Origin: JAICLL01 sp035252155
GTDB taxonomy: Bacteria > Planctomycetota > Planctomycetia > Pirellulales > JAICIG01
Assembly (NCBI GenBank): GCA_035252155.1
Contig: DATFDL010000271.1
Coordinates: 1 to 21,136, forward strand
Direction of reading: 5' to 3'
Length of the DNA stretch: 21,136 bases
Under the pieces are notes generated by a model. It was given only the letters and a program-made list of their open reading frames with translations. It made no database searches and was not told where the DNA came from. Made by a program: the position numbers and the translations under genes. The stretch's first letter is position 1, and each line of letters starts with the position of its first letter. Below are positions 7,256 through 14,759 of this stretch, one piece after another.

Positions 7256-9190
7256 TTAGTGCGACGAGGTATTCATGCCCAACTGTTTCATCTTGCGATA
7301 AAGGTTCGAGCGGTGCAGGCCCAGCCGGTCGGCCGCGTGTTGCATGTTGCCGTGGGCGCGGTCGATCGCTTGCTGAATGTAGCGCGCCTGAAATCGATCG
7401 GTGGCATCGCTGAGCGGGGCGTCGACGTCCGGCGCGGACGGATGGCTGCCCGCCGGAATCAGCACAAAGGCCGGATCGTCGGCCTCGATCGCGCCCTCGG
7501 GTGCAAGATACGCCAGCCGTTCCATCAGATTGCGCAACTCGCGGACATTGCCCGGCCAGGCATGGTTTTCCAATCGGTGGCGAGCGTTGGTGGTGAGCTG
7601 CAGAGTAGGCCGGCGGGCCTTTTTGCAGAAGTCCGACAGAAAATATTCGGCCAGCAGCAATATGTCTTCGCGTCGCTCGCGCAACGGGGGAATCTGTAAC
7701 GTCACGACGTTGAGGCGAAAATAAAGGTCTTGGCGGAACTTTCGATCGGCCACCATTGCAGCCAGGTCTTGATTGGTCGCGGCGATTACTCGCGCGTCGG
7801 TATGAATCGGCTTCGAGCCGCCCACGCGGACCACCAGCTTTTCTTCGAGCACGCGCAGCAGTTTCGATTGGCCGCCGTGACTGAGATCGCCAATTTCGTC
7901 CAGAAACAGCGTGCCGCCCGACGCCAGTTCGAACTTGCCGGCGTGGGCTTCGTGGGCGTCGGTGAACGCTCCTTTTTCGTGTCCGAACAACTCGCTCTCC
8001 AGCAGCGTCTCGCTAATGGCGGCGCAGTTGACCGCCACAAAGGGCTGGTCGCGGCGATGGCTCAGATAGTGGATCGACTGGCTGACGACTTCCTTGCCGG
8101 TGCCGTTCTCGCCGAGAATCAGCACTGCCAAGTCGGTGGCCGCCACGCGGCGGATCGTCGAACGCAAGGCTTCGATCGCCGGGCTGTCGCCGACGAGCTG
8201 CACGCCACGCGCCGCCTGTTCGGTCATCAACTGACGCGACCGCAACAGCGCCTGCCGCTCTTGCGTGTTCTCCAACGCGACGACGGCCTGCGCCGCGAGC
8301 TCGACGAGCGTCGCCAGATCATCGTCGTCGAAATTGCCGTGAAGCTTATTGACCATCTCGAACGCCCCCAGCACTTCGCCGCGCCGGCTGCGCAGCGGCA
8401 CGCACAACAGGGTGCGCGTCTTGTAGCCAAGCTGCGAATCGACCTGGCGATTGATCAGTTCCTGGCCGTTGGCCGGATCGACGCGCATCGGCTCGCCCGA
8501 TCGGATCACCTGGCCCACGATGCCGGCGTTGTCGGGAATGCGCAGCTCGTCTTTTTTCACGCCCAAGGCCGGCCGCGCGACCAGCGTGTGTGTCGGCCGG
8601 TCCCAGAGAAAAATGCTTGCGCGGTCGGCATCGAGCAGCCGCGTGGCAGCCTGAGCCATGTCGGTCAGCAGCGCCTCGACTTGCTGATGCTGGTTCCAGC
8701 GACTGGTCACTTCCAAAGTGGCTTCGAGCCGCTCGATGCGCCGCTGCCGGCCGCGTCGCGCGCGCACCGCGCGCCAGGCGTCGCCGCAGAACTTGGCCAG
8801 CGCGTCAACCGTCTCCAAGTATCGCGGCGGTATCGCCGAAGCATGCACCGCCAACAACTCGCCGGAGGCCGCTTTTGGTTCCAGCGCGGCCGCCGACCAG
8901 GGGCCGCTCGATTTCGGCGCGTCTTCGTCGAGTACGTCAGCCAATAGCGCCATCGGCAGCGGCTTTTTGCCACCCGATTCGCCGATCACCGTCCATTCAC
9001 CGCGACTGAGACGGGCAACCGCCACGTAGTCGGCCTTGAGCGCACCGAGCACTTCGGCCAGCGCGGCGGCGAGAAGCGGTGCGTTTTCCGTGTGCACGTT
9101 GCCTAGTGCCAGCAACCGAGCCGCTGTCATTGCCAGCTCGGGATGATCCGCTAGCACCCGTTCGATCTCAACGGTTTCAACAGGCGTCAT
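7256..9190 (-). CDS. Sigma-54-dependent transcriptional activator with GAF domain(s)
   Basis: A 644-aa bacterial enhancer-binding protein. Residues 1-150 form a degenerate GAF-like sensory region. A clear GAF domain spans about 165-310 (LLDADRASIFLWD, GIVGQVIRSGEPMRV, LLCVPLRSRRGEVLGAFEMVNK). The AAA+ domain follows with Walker A GENGTGKE (360-367), the sigma-54 contact loop as GAFTDA (407-412) instead of the commonest GAFTGA, Walker B GTLFLDEIGD (426-435) and the arginine region FRQDLYFRLN (485-494). A Fis-type helix-turn-helix ends the protein (about 603-638, HAADRLGLHRSNLYRKMKQL). There is no receiver domain, so control is by a small ligand or partner bound to GAF rather than phosphorylation. 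It is divergent from fabI across about 310 bp. The regulated promoter was not identified. Confidence 0.96.
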   Translation of the reverse strand: MTPVETVEIERVLADHPELAMTAARLLALGNVHTENAPLLAAALAEVLGALKADYVAVARLSRGEWTVIGESGGKKPLPMALLADVLDEDAPKSSGPWSAAALEPKAASGELLAVHASAIPPRYLETVDALAKFCGDAWRAVRARRGRQRRIERLEATLEVTSRWNQHQQVEALLTDMAQAATRLLDADRASIFLWDRPTHTLVARPALGVKKDELRIPDNAGIVGQVIRSGEPMRVDPANGQELINRQVDSQLGYKTRTLLCVPLRSRRGEVLGAFEMVNKLHGNFDDDDLATLVELAAQAVVALENTQERQALLRSRQLMTEQAARGVQLVGDSPAIEALRSTIRRVAATDLAVLILGENGTGKEVVSQSIHYLSHRRDQPFVAVNCAAISETLLESELFGHEKGAFTDAHEAHAGKFELASGGTLFLDEIGDLSHGGQSKLLRVLEEKLVVRVGGSKPIHTDARVIAATNQDLAAMVADRKFRQDLYFRLNVVTLQIPPLRERREDILLLAEYFLSDFCKKARRPTLQLTTNARHRLENHAWPGNVRELRNLMERLAYLAPEGAIEADDPAFVLIPAGSHPSAPDVDAPLSDATDRFQARYIQQAIDRAHGNMQHAADRLGLHRSNLYRKMKQLGMNTSSH

Positions 9191-9444
9191 GGGGCCTTAA
9201 TGGCTTTTGTTTTGCGAAAAATAGCGCAAACTGCGCGGAGTGAAGGGCGATGATGGCAAACCGAATTGATTCCAGCCCCAGACGCCTCATGCCGGGAAGT
9301 GTTGCGGATCAGATTATCAGCATAATCACGCGCCATCATAACGACAACCATACCTGCGTAAGCCGACTTCAAACTGATTTCAATATGGTGCGAGAGTGAT
9401 TCAACTGGCGAATTCAGCCAGTTGCCAGGGCCGCACGGCGTGCG

Positions 9445-9473
9445 TTGAGAGTTTGACATCGAACCGCTATATT
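9445..9473 (+). promoter_or_regulatory. Sigma-70-type promoter of fabI
   Basis: TTGAGA (9445-9450) and TATATT (9468-9473) are separated by exactly 17 bp, close to the consensus -35 and -10 hexamers. Transcription would start near 9480, leaving a leader of about 20 nt that holds AAGGAG (9489-9494), 6 nt before the fabI ATG at 9501. The match is by eye. Confidence 0.6.
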
Positions 9474-9500
9474 CACGCCGTATTCAACAAGGAGACTGCT

Positions 9501-10322
9501 ATGGCCCTGTTTGACGGCAAAAAGGGATTGATTATCGGCGTGGCCAACGACAACTCGATCGCCTGGGCCATTGCGCAGTATGTGATGGCCGAGGGGGCCG
9601 AATGTGGATTCACGCACCTTCCCGACCGGGCCGATGACGAGCGGCAGCGCAACCGCCGCCGGGTGGCCCAGTTGACCGACAAGGCCGAGCGCGCCCGGTT
9701 TTTGGTGCCGATGGAGGCCACCAACGACGGCGACATTCGGGCGGTGATGGCGAAGTCGGCCGAGACTTTTGGAAAGCTCGATTTTTTGGTCCATTCGATT
9801 GCTTATGCCCCGCTGGAAGATCTGAAGGTCGACACCATTCAAACCAGCCGCGAGGGTTTTAAGACGGCGATGGAAATCAGCGTCTATAGCTTGATTGCGG
9901 TGGCCAATGCCGCCCGGCCCATCCTGGCCCCGCGTTCGAGCATCGTGACGATGACCTATTTCGGCGGCGAGAAAGCGGTGCCCGGCTACAACGTAATGGG
10001 TGTCTGCAAAGCAGCGCTCGACTCGACCGTCAAGTATTTGGCGTACGATCTCGGCCCGGCGGGCGTGCGGATGAACGCCGTCAGCGCGGGGCCGGTGCGC
10101 ACGTTGGCGGGCCGTGCGGCGGGTGTCGATGACATGTTGGTGCTGTATGAAGGCATGGCGCCGCTGGGCCGCAACATCACGCACGACGAAGTCGCCCGGA
10201 CGGCCGGGTTTTTGTTGTCGGATCTTTCCGACGGAATCACGGGCGAGGTCTTGCATGTCGACGCCGGATACAACATCATGGGTTCGCCCGGCCGGTTGCT
10301 GGATCGGTTTAAGGGCGGATAA
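9501..10322 (+). CDS. fabI: Enoyl-[acyl-carrier-protein] reductase (NADH), FabI
   Basis: A 273-aa short-chain dehydrogenase that completes each cycle of type II fatty acid elongation by reducing trans-2-enoyl-ACP. The start MALFDGKKGLIIG is fixed by AAGGAG 6 nt upstream. The FabI version of the cofactor motif is present (GVANDNSIAWAIA, 13-25), followed by HSIAYAP (98-104). The catalytic pair is Y163 and K170 in YNVMGVCK, with the second conserved tyrosine Y153 in MTYFGG. A substrate-loop segment RTLAG and the C-terminal VDAGYNIMG complete the family pattern, and the length is typical. The residue matching E. coli FabI Gly93 is alanine, as in many other FabI proteins. Cytosolic. It is transcribed from its own promoter and stands 88 bp before the aminotransferase gene. 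Confidence 0.97.
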   Translation: MALFDGKKGLIIGVANDNSIAWAIAQYVMAEGAECGFTHLPDRADDERQRNRRRVAQLTDKAERARFLVPMEATNDGDIRAVMAKSAETFGKLDFLVHSIAYAPLEDLKVDTIQTSREGFKTAMEISVYSLIAVANAARPILAPRSSIVTMTYFGGEKAVPGYNVMGVCKAALDSTVKYLAYDLGPAGVRMNAVSAGPVRTLAGRAAGVDDMLVLYEGMAPLGRNITHDEVARTAGFLLSDLSDGITGEVLHVDAGYNIMGSPGRLLDRFKGG

Positions 10323-10410
10323 CGCGAACCTTGCGTTGCGCGGGCAACTTTTCGTCGCCTTGGTTAGAGTCGATCGAAATCTCTAAGCAAAGCCTTCGAG
10401 GAACCGCCAG

Positions 10411-11679
10411 ATGTGGCCGAGAAAACGTCTCGACCTGGGCTGGGGCGATTTAGGGTCCGCAGCGGCCCGTTGCATGCTGCCCGCTTGTCGCCGTGCGCTG
10501 GCGGCGGCGATCGAGTCGCGCTGGTCGAACACAGGCGACGCCTTGGTTTGCCTCTCGGTGCGCAGCGCGTTCGATCTGCTGCTCAGTTCGTTAAGGTTGC
10601 CGCCGCGAAGCGAAATGCTCATTTCGGCGGTGACGATTCGCGATATGGCCACGATCATCGAAGCACACGGCCTCGTTCCGGTGCCAATCGATCTCGAGGT
10701 CGCAGGGATGGCGCCCCGGCTCGAATCGCTCGAAGCTGGGCTGACCGCGCGGACGCGGGCCATCGTCGTGGCGCATCTGTTTGGAGGCCGCATCGACCTG
10801 AAGCCGATCGCCGAGTTTGCCCGGCGCCACCGCTTGCTGCTGATCGAAGACGCCGCACAAGCCTTTGTGGGCGACACGTACAAGGGCAATGAGGCCGCCG
10901 ACGCTTCGATGTTCAGCTTTGGACCGATCAAGACGGCCACATCCCTGGGCGGTGCGGTGGTGCGTGTCCGTGACGCTGATTTGCTCGGACTGATGCGTGA
11001 GCGGCAAAGCGGTTATCCGGTGCAGTCGCGCGGCGATTTTCTGAAGCGCACCATGAAGTACGCGGCGTTGAAGGGCCTGTCGGCGCGGCCCGTGTTCTCG
11101 GCCGCCGTGGCAGGTTGCCGCCTGGCCCGGCGCGACTATGATCGCCTCATCAACGGTTGCGTGCGCGGTTTTGGCGCGGAGCATTTTTTCCAGCGAATTC
11201 GCCGGCAGCCATCGGCCCCGCTGTTGTCGTTGCTCGCGCGGAGGCTCGCGCAATATGATCCCGAGCGACTGGCGTCTCGGGCCCAAATCGCTGAACGAAT
11301 CATGGGGCGCTGGGCCGGCACGGCACGATTTCCCGGCTCGGCCTGCCAGCCGCATACGCACTGGCTGCTCCCGCTGTGGACCAACCATCCGGCACGGATC
11401 ATCGCGACCCTGGCCGAGGGGGGCTTCGACGCCACGCAGGGACAAAGCCTCACGGCAATCGCGCCGCCCGATGGCCGGCCCGAAACCGAGCCGGCCACCG
11501 CCCGGCGGACGATGTCGGGCACCGTCTTTTTGCCCTGTTACCCCGGCCTGCCGCCATCGGCCGTCTCGCGGCTGGCCGAAATCGTGCAACAAGAATGCGA
11601 AGAAGCCGACGCCGCGACGACTGGTAGCGGGGGCAGAGCGTTGGCGATACCCCGGCGCGAACGGTTAGTGGTCGGCTAG
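10411..11679 (+). CDS. DegT/DnrJ/EryC1/StrS-family PLP aminotransferase-like protein
   Basis: A 422-aa protein of fold-type I PLP enzymes. A GAGGAA tract lies 7 nt before the ATG. Recognisable parts are the early RSAFDLLLSSLRLP, the SAVTIRDMATIIEAHGLVPV stretch, the LEAGLTARTRAIVVAHLFGG strand, the cofactor-binding D147 and Q150 in LLIEDAAQAF, and the Schiff-base lysine K174 in FSFGPIKTATSLGG. Family enzymes aminate keto-sugars for surface polysaccharides or antibiotics, but the C-terminal half here is divergent, so the substrate is open. The Nudix gene begins 7 bp after its stop, suggesting an operon. The last about 30 residues look disordered. Confidence 0.85.
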   Translation: MWPRKRLDLGWGDLGSAAARCMLPACRRALAAAIESRWSNTGDALVCLSVRSAFDLLLSSLRLPPRSEMLISAVTIRDMATIIEAHGLVPVPIDLEVAGMAPRLESLEAGLTARTRAIVVAHLFGGRIDLKPIAEFARRHRLLLIEDAAQAFVGDTYKGNEAADASMFSFGPIKTATSLGGAVVRVRDADLLGLMRERQSGYPVQSRGDFLKRTMKYAALKGLSARPVFSAAVAGCRLARRDYDRLINGCVRGFGAEHFFQRIRRQPSAPLLSLLARRLAQYDPERLASRAQIAERIMGRWAGTARFPGSACQPHTHWLLPLWTNHPARIIATLAEGGFDATQGQSLTAIAPPDGRPETEPATARRTMSGTVFLPCYPGLPPSAVSRLAEIVQQECEEADAATTGSGGRALAIPRRERLVVG

Positions 11680-11686
11680 TGCACCG

Positions 11687-12064
11687 ATGCCCACACTCAT
11701 TGCGATCGCGGTCGTCGAGTACCAGCGGCATTTTCTCATCGGACAGCGTCCGCCGGGCGTGCCGTTGGCGGGCCTTTGGGAGTTTCCGGGCGGCAAAATC
11801 GAGCCGGGCGAAGCGGCGGAAGCGGCTGCCTTGCGCGAATGCCGCGAAGAAGCGGGTCTCGATGTCGTCGTAGTCGGAAGTTATCCCGCAGTCGAATACG
11901 AGTACGATCATGGCCGGCTTAGCCTGGCATTTTTCGCCTGTCGGCCGCTGGATGCCAATCAGCAGCCCAAGCCCCCATTCGAATGGGTCGCCGCTGCGCG
12001 CCTGGCCGAGCACAAGTTCCCCCCCGCGAACGCGTCGCTGCTGGAACATCTAAAATCGCTCTAG
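11687..12064 (+). CDS. Nudix hydrolase (MutT-like)
   Basis: A 125-aa single-domain protein. The Nudix box is complete at 36-58: G36-x5-E42-x7-R50-E51-C-R-E54-E55-A-G57-L58, giving the GX5EX7REUXEEXGU pattern with cysteine at the U site. The flanking sequence, with FLIGQRPPG, LAGLWEFPGGKIEPGE and a closing FEWVAAARLAEHKFPPAN, is characteristic of MutT/8-oxo-dGTP diphosphatase-type enzymes that remove oxidised nucleotides, acting in the cytosol with Mg2+. Broad substrate range is common in this group. No good Shine-Dalgarno is visible, and the 7-bp gap after the aminotransferase stop suggests coupled translation. Confidence 0.93.
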   Translation: MPTLIAIAVVEYQRHFLIGQRPPGVPLAGLWEFPGGKIEPGEAAEAAALRECREEAGLDVVVVGSYPAVEYEYDHGRLSLAFFACRPLDANQQPKPPFEWVAAARLAEHKFPPANASLLEHLKSL

Positions 12065-12083
12065 CGTTGCCTGGCTGGGCACG

Positions 12084-12103
12084 GTAAGTTTTGCAAACTT
12101 TAC
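12084..12103. repeat. Short AT-rich imperfect palindrome after the Nudix gene
   Basis: GTAAGTTTTGCAAACTTTAC is nearly self-complementary around its centre TGCA, with one mismatch and one G-T wobble. It begins about 20 nt after the Nudix stop. It could be a transcript-end hairpin or another intergenic repeat; there is no T tract after it. Confidence 0.4.
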
Positions 12104-12146
12104 AATGCGTCGGGGCGTAATCAGGTCGCGAACGTAAGTTAGTTCC

Positions 12147-12166
12147 CAGAATTCTCACGAATTCTG
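12147..12166. repeat. Solo REP-like hairpin, second copy
   Basis: CAGAATTCTCACGAATTCTG forms a perfect 8-bp stem with loop TCAC. The 22 nt from 12146 to 12167 are identical to 7014-7035, the second half of the BIME-like element. Here the foot is GCGAC instead of GCTAC, so the GTAG tetranucleotide is lost and no inverted partner is seen nearby. It lies in the roughly 195-bp spacer between the Nudix and peptidase-like genes. Confidence 0.75.
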
Positions 12167-12257
12167 CGACGGCCCGCGATTTGCAACGACGCCGGACAGT
12201 ACGCGACTGCAACTAGGACGCGGTCGCCCGACGGCAAAGATTGCTGGAGTCGAGAGC

Positions 12258-13355
12258 ATGGAAGCTCGTCTGGTTCACGCCGCGCTGCTGGCGGCGACGG
12301 TGGCCTCGTTAGGCGCCGGGTATCGCACGCAAAATTTCATCGTTCGCGCGGATCAACGCGAAATCGCCGAAGAAGTCGGCCGGGCGGCCGAAAAGTATCG
12401 CCGCGATCTGGCCATCGAATGGCTCGGACAGCCGATGCGCAATTGGGCGCAGCCTTGTCCGATCAACGTCGACGTCGGCCCCACACTCGGCGCGGGCGGC
12501 GCGACCAGCTTTATCTTCGATCGCGGCGAGGTCTTCGATTGGCAGATGACCATTCAAGGCACGCGCGAGCGAGTGCTCGACTCGGTTTTGCCGCACGAGG
12601 TGACCCACACGATCTTTGCCACCTACTTTCGGCGTCCGCTGCCGCGCTGGGCCGACGAAGGCGCTAGCAGCACCGTCGAGCACGCCAGCGAGCGGAGAAA
12701 GCAGCAACGCATGCTGATCGCCTTTTTGCAAACGCACCGCGGAATTCCCTTCAACGACATGTTCCGCATGAAGCAGTACCCGAACGACATTCTGCCACTC
12801 TATGCCCAGGGCCATTCGCTTGCCACGTTCTTGATGGCGCAGGGCGGAAAGCGAAAATTCTTGAAGTACGTCAAACAGGGACTGAGCGACGAAAACTGGA
12901 CGGCCGCCACCCGCACACAATACCGCTTCAACAACCTCGGCGAGTTGCAGACGGCGTGGCTCGACTGGGTGCGCCACGGCAGCCGCCTGCCGCTTTCCAA
13001 CGGCCAGGCCGATGAGGCTGAAGAGACTGACGTACTCGTGCGAGCCGACGAATCTGCGCGGCGTAACGCATCAGAGTCGTCGTCCGGCAGCCAAGAGTTG
13101 CTACTTGCTGACTTGGCCCGCAATGACGAAGCGGATGGCGTAAGCGGTCCCCTGGTTCCGGTGCCCGGCCCCGTCATGACGCAAAGCAGCCGCGCTCAGC
13201 CCGTCGAGCCTGCCCGAACCGTGGTGCTCGAATGGGAGCATTCGCCGGCTGCCAAACGCGTCCCGCCTGCGTCGGGCGCAGTCGCAGTGGGGGCCGTCGC
13301 ACCGGGCGCCGGCCGCTCGGTCTACGAGCGCCGCGGCAAACCGGCCACGCCATGA
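12258..13355 (+). CDS. Secreted gluzincin-type metallopeptidase-like protein
   Basis: A 365-aa protein with an N-terminal hydrophobic segment (about 5-21, VHAALLAATVASLGAG) that looks like a signal peptide or anchor. The zinc motif HEVTH lies at 113-117 (LPHEVTHTIFATYF), with the third ligand probably E134 in PRWADEG, 17 residues later, the arrangement of peptidase MA-like gluzincins. The helical segment YAQGHSLATFLMAQGGKRKFLKYVKQG and the ELQTAWLDWV end also fit that group. The last about 120 residues are rich in A, E, S and P and likely disordered. The protein is expected outside the cytoplasm; its target is unknown. Its stop TGA overlaps the ATG of the next gene (ATGA), so the two are coupled. 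Confidence 0.8.
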   Translation: MEARLVHAALLAATVASLGAGYRTQNFIVRADQREIAEEVGRAAEKYRRDLAIEWLGQPMRNWAQPCPINVDVGPTLGAGGATSFIFDRGEVFDWQMTIQGTRERVLDSVLPHEVTHTIFATYFRRPLPRWADEGASSTVEHASERRKQQRMLIAFLQTHRGIPFNDMFRMKQYPNDILPLYAQGHSLATFLMAQGGKRKFLKYVKQGLSDENWTAATRTQYRFNNLGELQTAWLDWVRHGSRLPLSNGQADEAEETDVLVRADESARRNASESSSGSQELLLADLARNDEADGVSGPLVPVPGPVMTQSSRAQPVEPARTVVLEWEHSPAAKRVPPASGAVAVGAVAPGAGRSVYERRGKPATP

Positions 13356-13804
13356 GCCTTGCCTTCCACGTGGCCATCCATCCGCGCTCGGCGGATGTCG
13401 GGCCAGGCCCCGCCATCGTCTTCGATGGCGGCGAATTTTCAACGCTTCGGCCGTCGAGCGCCGATCTCGGCGAAGCCTTCAGTCGCAGCTTCGAAGAGGT
13501 TCACGACGGGCTCACAAAACTTCCGCGAACGTTTATCGAACCCGACGGGTCGTTCGTCTGGGTCTCGTCGCCCGGCGAACCGTCCTGGCAACTCGATGGC
13601 ATGCTCTATGACCGCGATGAGCGGTTGCTTTACATCGAGCTGAAGGGGGCCTGCACGGCCGAGCGTCTCGATCAATTGCTGGCCCTCCTCGGTTGGCCAC
13701 AAACGCCGGTGATGTTTCAATTGCTGCGCGAGGCCGTGTTTCTCAGCGAGGCCGAATTCCGTCGCTACACCGGCTGTATCAATCAAAACAAACTCACCTC
13801 ATGA
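13352..13804 (+). CDS. Conserved-looking hypothetical protein
   Basis: A 150-aa protein starting MSLAFHVAIHPRSADVGPGP, coupled by ATGA to the peptidase-like gene. I recognise no named domain. Features are LRPSSADLGEAFSRSFEEVHDGLTKLPRTF, then PDGSFVWVSSPGEPSWQLDG, DERLLYIELKGAC, LLALLGWPQTPVMFQLLREA and FLSEAEFRRYTG. The mix of acidic and hydrophobic segments looks like a compact soluble alpha/beta protein with no signal or membrane span. The composition is protein-like throughout and the start is well placed, so the gene is very likely real. Its 3' end overlaps by 11 bp the end of the convergent zinc-finger gene. Confidence 0.75.
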   Translation: MSLAFHVAIHPRSADVGPGPAIVFDGGEFSTLRPSSADLGEAFSRSFEEVHDGLTKLPRTFIEPDGSFVWVSSPGEPSWQLDGMLYDRDERLLYIELKGACTAERLDQLLALLGWPQTPVMFQLLREAVFLSEAEFRRYTGCINQNKLTS

Positions 13805-14285
13805 ATGTCCCAATTGCGGCAATTACGGCAAACGCGGCGAACAAGAGGCTGTTCCACGCGACAGCCACCCAGATCACACCAGGATTCGTAAGGCGGTGGT
13901 CCAGTGTCCCGATGCTTAGTCCCGTGCCGATCGCCGATGGGCCAAAGATGATAATTCCGATGAGCTTGCGAAGCAGCTCCGCGTCCCTGCCTGCTCTGGC
14001 GAGATCGGCAAAAGCGCCGCTCATCGTAATCTTCAATGTGACGGTCGCTATTACGGCCATAATGAATGACCAGACCAGCATGTTTCTGCGTTTTTGCGAC
14101 AGCCGATAGTCCCGTCCTAACGCGCAGTCCGGGCAAACGTGCACCTCGCCGAACAGGCAGAAATCGCACGTCTCACAGAGCGGCTTTGAGCACGCCTGGC
14201 AGCGCAGCACTGCGGACACTTCAGGATGGCGAGAACATTTGATGTCCCGCAATGAGTACGGCAAGGTTGATTCGATCAGCCGCAT
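13794..14285 (-). CDS. B-box-like zinc-finger membrane protein (paralogue 1)
   Basis: A 163-aa protein from an ATG at 14283-14285, with GGAGG about 11 nt upstream. Cysteines and a histidine are spaced C17-x2-H20-x8-C29-x2-C32-x4-C37-x2-C40-x10-C51-x2-C54, a B-box-like pattern for one or two zinc ions, with an extra C43. Three hydrophobic segments follow (about 70-88, 108-127, 136-160), so the zinc module is at the N terminus of a small inner-membrane protein. The neighbouring upstream gene repeats the spacing almost exactly and is a paralogue. No enzymatic motif is visible. The role is unknown; protein contact or metal sensing are possible. Confidence 0.82.
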   Translation of the reverse strand: MRLIESTLPYSLRDIKCSRHPEVSAVLRCQACSKPLCETCDFCLFGEVHVCPDCALGRDYRLSQKRRNMLVWSFIMAVIATVTLKITMSGAFADLARAGRDAELLRKLIGIIIFGPSAIGTGLSIGTLDHRLTNPGVIWVAVAWNSLLFAAFAVIAAIGTFMR

Positions 14286-14330
14286 TTTGTACGTTGCCTC
14301 CGTCCTCGCCGGCGGGGACCGTCCAGATGC

Positions 14331-14720
14331 CTATGGAGAAAATATCTTGATCATTGCCAATAACGTCAGTAGCAAGCAGATGACCGAAATGATCAAGGCC
14401 GCAATCGCTTTGCCCGAACCGGTTAACCGCGGGTCCGCCGCGATGAGGTTTTTGGCGCGGATGGCTTTTAGGATCGCGACTGGCCCCAAAATGATCGCTA
14501 AACAAAAGACCCCGAAGATGGCGCAGGCCAGAGCTTCGCGGGCCTCGACACACGGAATGGTGACCACCTCGGGCAGTGGTCTGCCTTGGATTGCCAGGGA
14601 TTTACAAGTTCCGCAGTAATTCTGCCCATCCAACTCCACCAGGCAGTGTGAACAAAACGGCTCGGTGCAGACGACGCATGGGCCAAGAGCAGATACATCT
14701 GCATGGTTCTTGCACTGCAC
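14331..14720 (-). CDS. B-box-like zinc-finger membrane protein (paralogue 2)
   Basis: A 129-aa protein if begun at GTG (14718-14720), which has GGAG 9 nt upstream and yields M-Q-C3 directly, as is usual for this type; a TTG at 14733-14735 is the longer alternative. The ligands are C3-x2-H6-x8-C15-x2-C18-x4-C23-x2-C26-x9-C36-x2-C39, nearly the spacing of its neighbour. Two hydrophobic segments follow (about 64-86 and 106-127), the second preceded by GSGKAIAALIISV as in DUF4190-type membrane tails. No ATG start exists in this frame after the Ugd stop, 24 bp upstream of the TTG. It is probably expressed with the Ugd operon. Function unknown. Confidence 0.82.
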   Translation of the reverse strand: MQCKNHADVSALGPCVVCTEPFCSHCLVELDGQNYCGTCKSLAIQGRPLPEVVTIPCVEAREALACAIFGVFCLAIILGPVAILKAIRAKNLIAADPRLTGSGKAIAALIISVICLLLTLLAMIKIFSP

Positions 14721-14759
14721 GGCAGATTTCTCCAAGAAACTCGCGCAGCAAACAGATTG

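Noticed and set aside
7730..8947. 405-codon plus-strand frame
   Set aside because: Antisense shadow of the sigma-54 activator; R/H/A/Q-rich composition.
12078..12094. Possible sigma-54 promoter (GGCACG ... TTGCA) before the peptidase-like gene
   Set aside because: The distance between the GG and GC elements is 13 nt rather than the required 10, and it overlaps a palindrome.
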